Below, one piece after another: positions 62,202 through 64,000 of a stretch of DNA of 64,000 bases. Every line of letters starts with the position of its first letter. The first letter of the stretch is position 1. Source of the stretch: Xenorhabdus kozodoii. Its GTDB lineage: Bacteria; Pseudomonadota; Gammaproteobacteria; Enterobacterales; Enterobacteriaceae. The notes beneath the pieces were generated by a model. The model searched no databases. It had not been told where the DNA came from and saw nothing but the letters and a program-made list of their open reading frames with translations. Made by a program: the position numbers and the translations under genes. The stretch spans positions 33,851 to 97,850 of the forward strand of contig NZ_NJCX01000013.1 in the NCBI RefSeq assembly GCF_002632875.1. The letters are read 5' to 3'.

Positions 62202-63515
62202 TCAAATAAGTCCGTGTACCAAAATCACGCCGATACATAAGGGTCCGACATATCGCCATATAAACCGTAAACACTGAAGCTTCCGCGCTGACATATTATC
62301 CGGTATGAGTGCATTGACCTTACGTGACCAGCCAAATACGAGGCAAATAATAATCCCGAACAGTGGCATTAGAACATTGGAAGTAATAAAGTCCAGCATG
62401 TCGAAGATGGTTTTTCCACCTAAGGTAATATCACTTAGGGGGCCAAAAGATAAGGAAACAGGGATCCCCATTAACATAATCGATGCCGTCACTCTTAAAC
62501 TTGCTTTACGACGTGACCATTTAAAGCGTGACTGAACATAAGCAACAATGTGCTCAAGCAATGAAATTGCTGAGGTCAGTGCCGCCATTAATAACAATAA
62601 AAAGAAAGTCACTGCCAAGATTGAACCACCGGGAAGGCTGGCGAAATAAATTGGCATTGTCATAAACGTTAAGCCAGGCCCCGCATTGGGTTTTAAGCCA
62701 GCGGCTGCCAAAGCAGGAAAAATCATCAGCCCAGCCAATACACAAACCAGACAGGAGAGGATAACAACCCAGATACTCGATCTGCCAATACCTTTATTAT
62801 TCGGCAAATAGGAGCTGTACGTAATATGGATACCTAATCCGATGGACAGTGAAAAAAATGCCAACCCTAAGGCATCTAACACACCTTTTCCGGTCAAACT
62901 ATTAAAGTCTGGGTATAAGAATAGTTTTAGTCCTTCTGATGAACCGGGTAAGCGAATGCCAATAATAATCAACACGATCATGATAAAAAACAACAGTGGC
63001 ATCATGACCTTAACTGATTTTTCCAAACCTTTTTGCACACCCGATAATACGACGAAACAGGTTAGCCCTGAAAATGCCAGATGGGCGATTATCGGCCACC
63101 ATGGATTGCTGATGAAATTGGTGAAAATAGAGGTGAGTTGAGAGACGTCTGTAATATTCAATTTTCCTGTACTTGCCATCACCGTGTAACCTATGGTCCA
63201 ACCACCGACAACACTGTAAAAGCTATAGATACACCATGAACTGAATACACCAATAAGGCCAACCCACCCCCAATGTTTACCCAGTAATTTTTTAAACGCA
63301 TTAACGGCCACTTCACCGGTACTGCTTCCCAGCATGTTTTCGGCTAACAGAACGGCTAATCCAATTACAAAGCTAAACAATAAAAATACAATCAGAAATG
63401 CACCACCACCATTTGTGGCTGAAACATACGAAAATTTCCAGATGGCACCAATGCCAACGGCAGATCCAGTTGCTGCTAATATGTGCCCCAGACGGGATGT
63501 CCATTGTTGACTCAT
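62202..63515 (-). CDS. Sodium-dependent transporter, NSS/SNF family
   Basis: This 437-aa membrane protein of the neurotransmitter:sodium symporter family (LeuT fold) has about 11 helices. The N-terminal signature WTSRLGHILAATGSAVGIGAIWKFSYV contains the unwound TM1 sodium/substrate site; GGGAFLIVFL follows. Bacterial 11-helix members carry amino acids with sodium; the substrate here is unknown. Downstream (62106-62138) AACGGGCG / CGCCCGTT may be its terminator, without a T-run. Confidence 0.88.
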   Translation of the reverse strand: MSQQWTSRLGHILAATGSAVGIGAIWKFSYVSATNGGGAFLIVFLLFSFVIGLAVLLAENMLGSSTGEVAVNAFKKLLGKHWGWVGLIGVFSSWCIYSFYSVVGGWTIGYTVMASTGKLNITDVSQLTSIFTNFISNPWWPIIAHLAFSGLTCFVVLSGVQKGLEKSVKVMMPLLFFIMIVLIIIGIRLPGSSEGLKLFLYPDFNSLTGKGVLDALGLAFFSLSIGLGIHITYSSYLPNNKGIGRSSIWVVILSCLVCVLAGLMIFPALAAAGLKPNAGPGLTFMTMPIYFASLPGGSILAVTFFLLLLMAALTSAISLLEHIVAYVQSRFKWSRRKASLRVTASIMLMGIPVSLSFGPLSDITLGGKTIFDMLDFITSNVLMPLFGIIICLVFGWSRKVNALIPDNMSARKLQCLRFIWRYVGPLCIGVILVHGLI

Positions 63516-64000
63516 GCTAACCCCCGAATAGATGCAGTGTCAGCACATGCCTTTAAGCCCATAAATGGGAACATGTTATTTCCTGCCCCGACGAACAGGA
63601 CAGAGGCCATAAAGTCCAATGCCCAAATATCTTTAGATAATAAACGGTATGTCATAATAATTGTTAACTTATTGTTGTGAAATAATCACAGATATAATAA
63701 TAACCACTCAACCAATTGAGTTTCCATTGGCGAAACCGGATTCTAATTTAACAGTCAATGATAAACATCACATTCACTGATACCCGCAAGATACAGAATG
63801 ATAATAGTAACATCAAAGGGATTATCTTCGTTATGGCTTGAAGTATTAACGGAGGGGGTTCACTGATCATATTTAACAATTCGCCATAAGATGCCAATCT
63901 TGGAGCGGTATGCTTGTGCATGACAAGTCTTACGTTAGCCTGCTTTCATCAATAGTGCCTGCCTGTGTATTGCGATATGTATTTCATAGCTATCACACTC
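63516..64000. other. Gene-free right end
   Basis: I find no supported gene, tRNA or repeat in these 485 bases. It should contain the promoter of the NSS transporter; AT-rich sequence around 63650-63710 is the likely place. Confidence 0.4.

Overview
The window looks like a Xenorhabdus-type chromosome (Morganellaceae, Enterobacterales). The backbone proteins are full length and close to their E. coli counterparts. Gene order follows two E. coli neighbourhoods, the accessory content fits insect-associated Xenorhabdus/Photorhabdus, and a 105-bp palindromic repeat recurs. The genus is inferred from gene content, not from a database match.

Layout: (1) 1-217 is the promoter/leader of an rRNA operon that runs off the left edge on the minus strand. 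(2) 267-36021 is the gmhB-to-yaeH backbone: gmhB; a MetJ-controlled metNIQ methionine importer; rcsF, trmO, proS, nlpE, rof, tilS; an EamA exporter; the envelope/replication run accA-dnaE-rnhB-lpxB-lpxA-fabZ-lpxD-skp-bamA-rseP-cdsA-uppS-dxr-frr-pyrH-tsf-rpsB (all minus); then map, glnD, dapD, yaeH (plus). (3) 36083-46354 is the yqcA-truC-yqcC-syd / queF-ppnN-xni neighbourhood, which lies elsewhere in E. coli. A tandem pair of FAD-linked oxidases is inserted between syd and queF. (4) 46400-59154 is a P4-type integrative island bounded by a 16-bp direct repeat that at the left end sits in a tRNA-Phe-like 3' fragment. (5) 59155-64000 holds a cold-shock gene, an Ail/OmpX-like outer membrane protein, a truncated enterochelin-esterase gene abutting a repeat copy, and an NSS transporter.

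The island is the most unusual part. It carries a tyrosine integrase, an AlpA regulator, a P4 alpha-like primase/helicase split by a frameshift, an array of GTGAACAG iterons resembling the P4 origin, an IS3-family remnant, and a Ner-like regulator behind a possible structured RNA. Its cargo is a strikingly AT-rich ribosomal-peptide (RiPP) locus: a radical SAM/SPASM maturase, a 55-codon precursor too short for routine ORF calling, a terminator, a four-helix membrane protein, an HlyD-type adaptor and a C39-peptidase ABC exporter. The layout resembles the XYE/Xnc class of cyclophane-forming (triceptide) loci, but the precursor C-terminus (PGWDGNIYKYGF) lacks an obvious aromatic-X-Asn/Asp motif.

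Four island genes (primase, maturase, a small ORF, ner) can each be restored by adding back one base, whereas the roughly 40 backbone genes are intact. The island is therefore either decaying, or the maturase is switched by slippage at a seven-A tract, or these positions are local sequencing errors.
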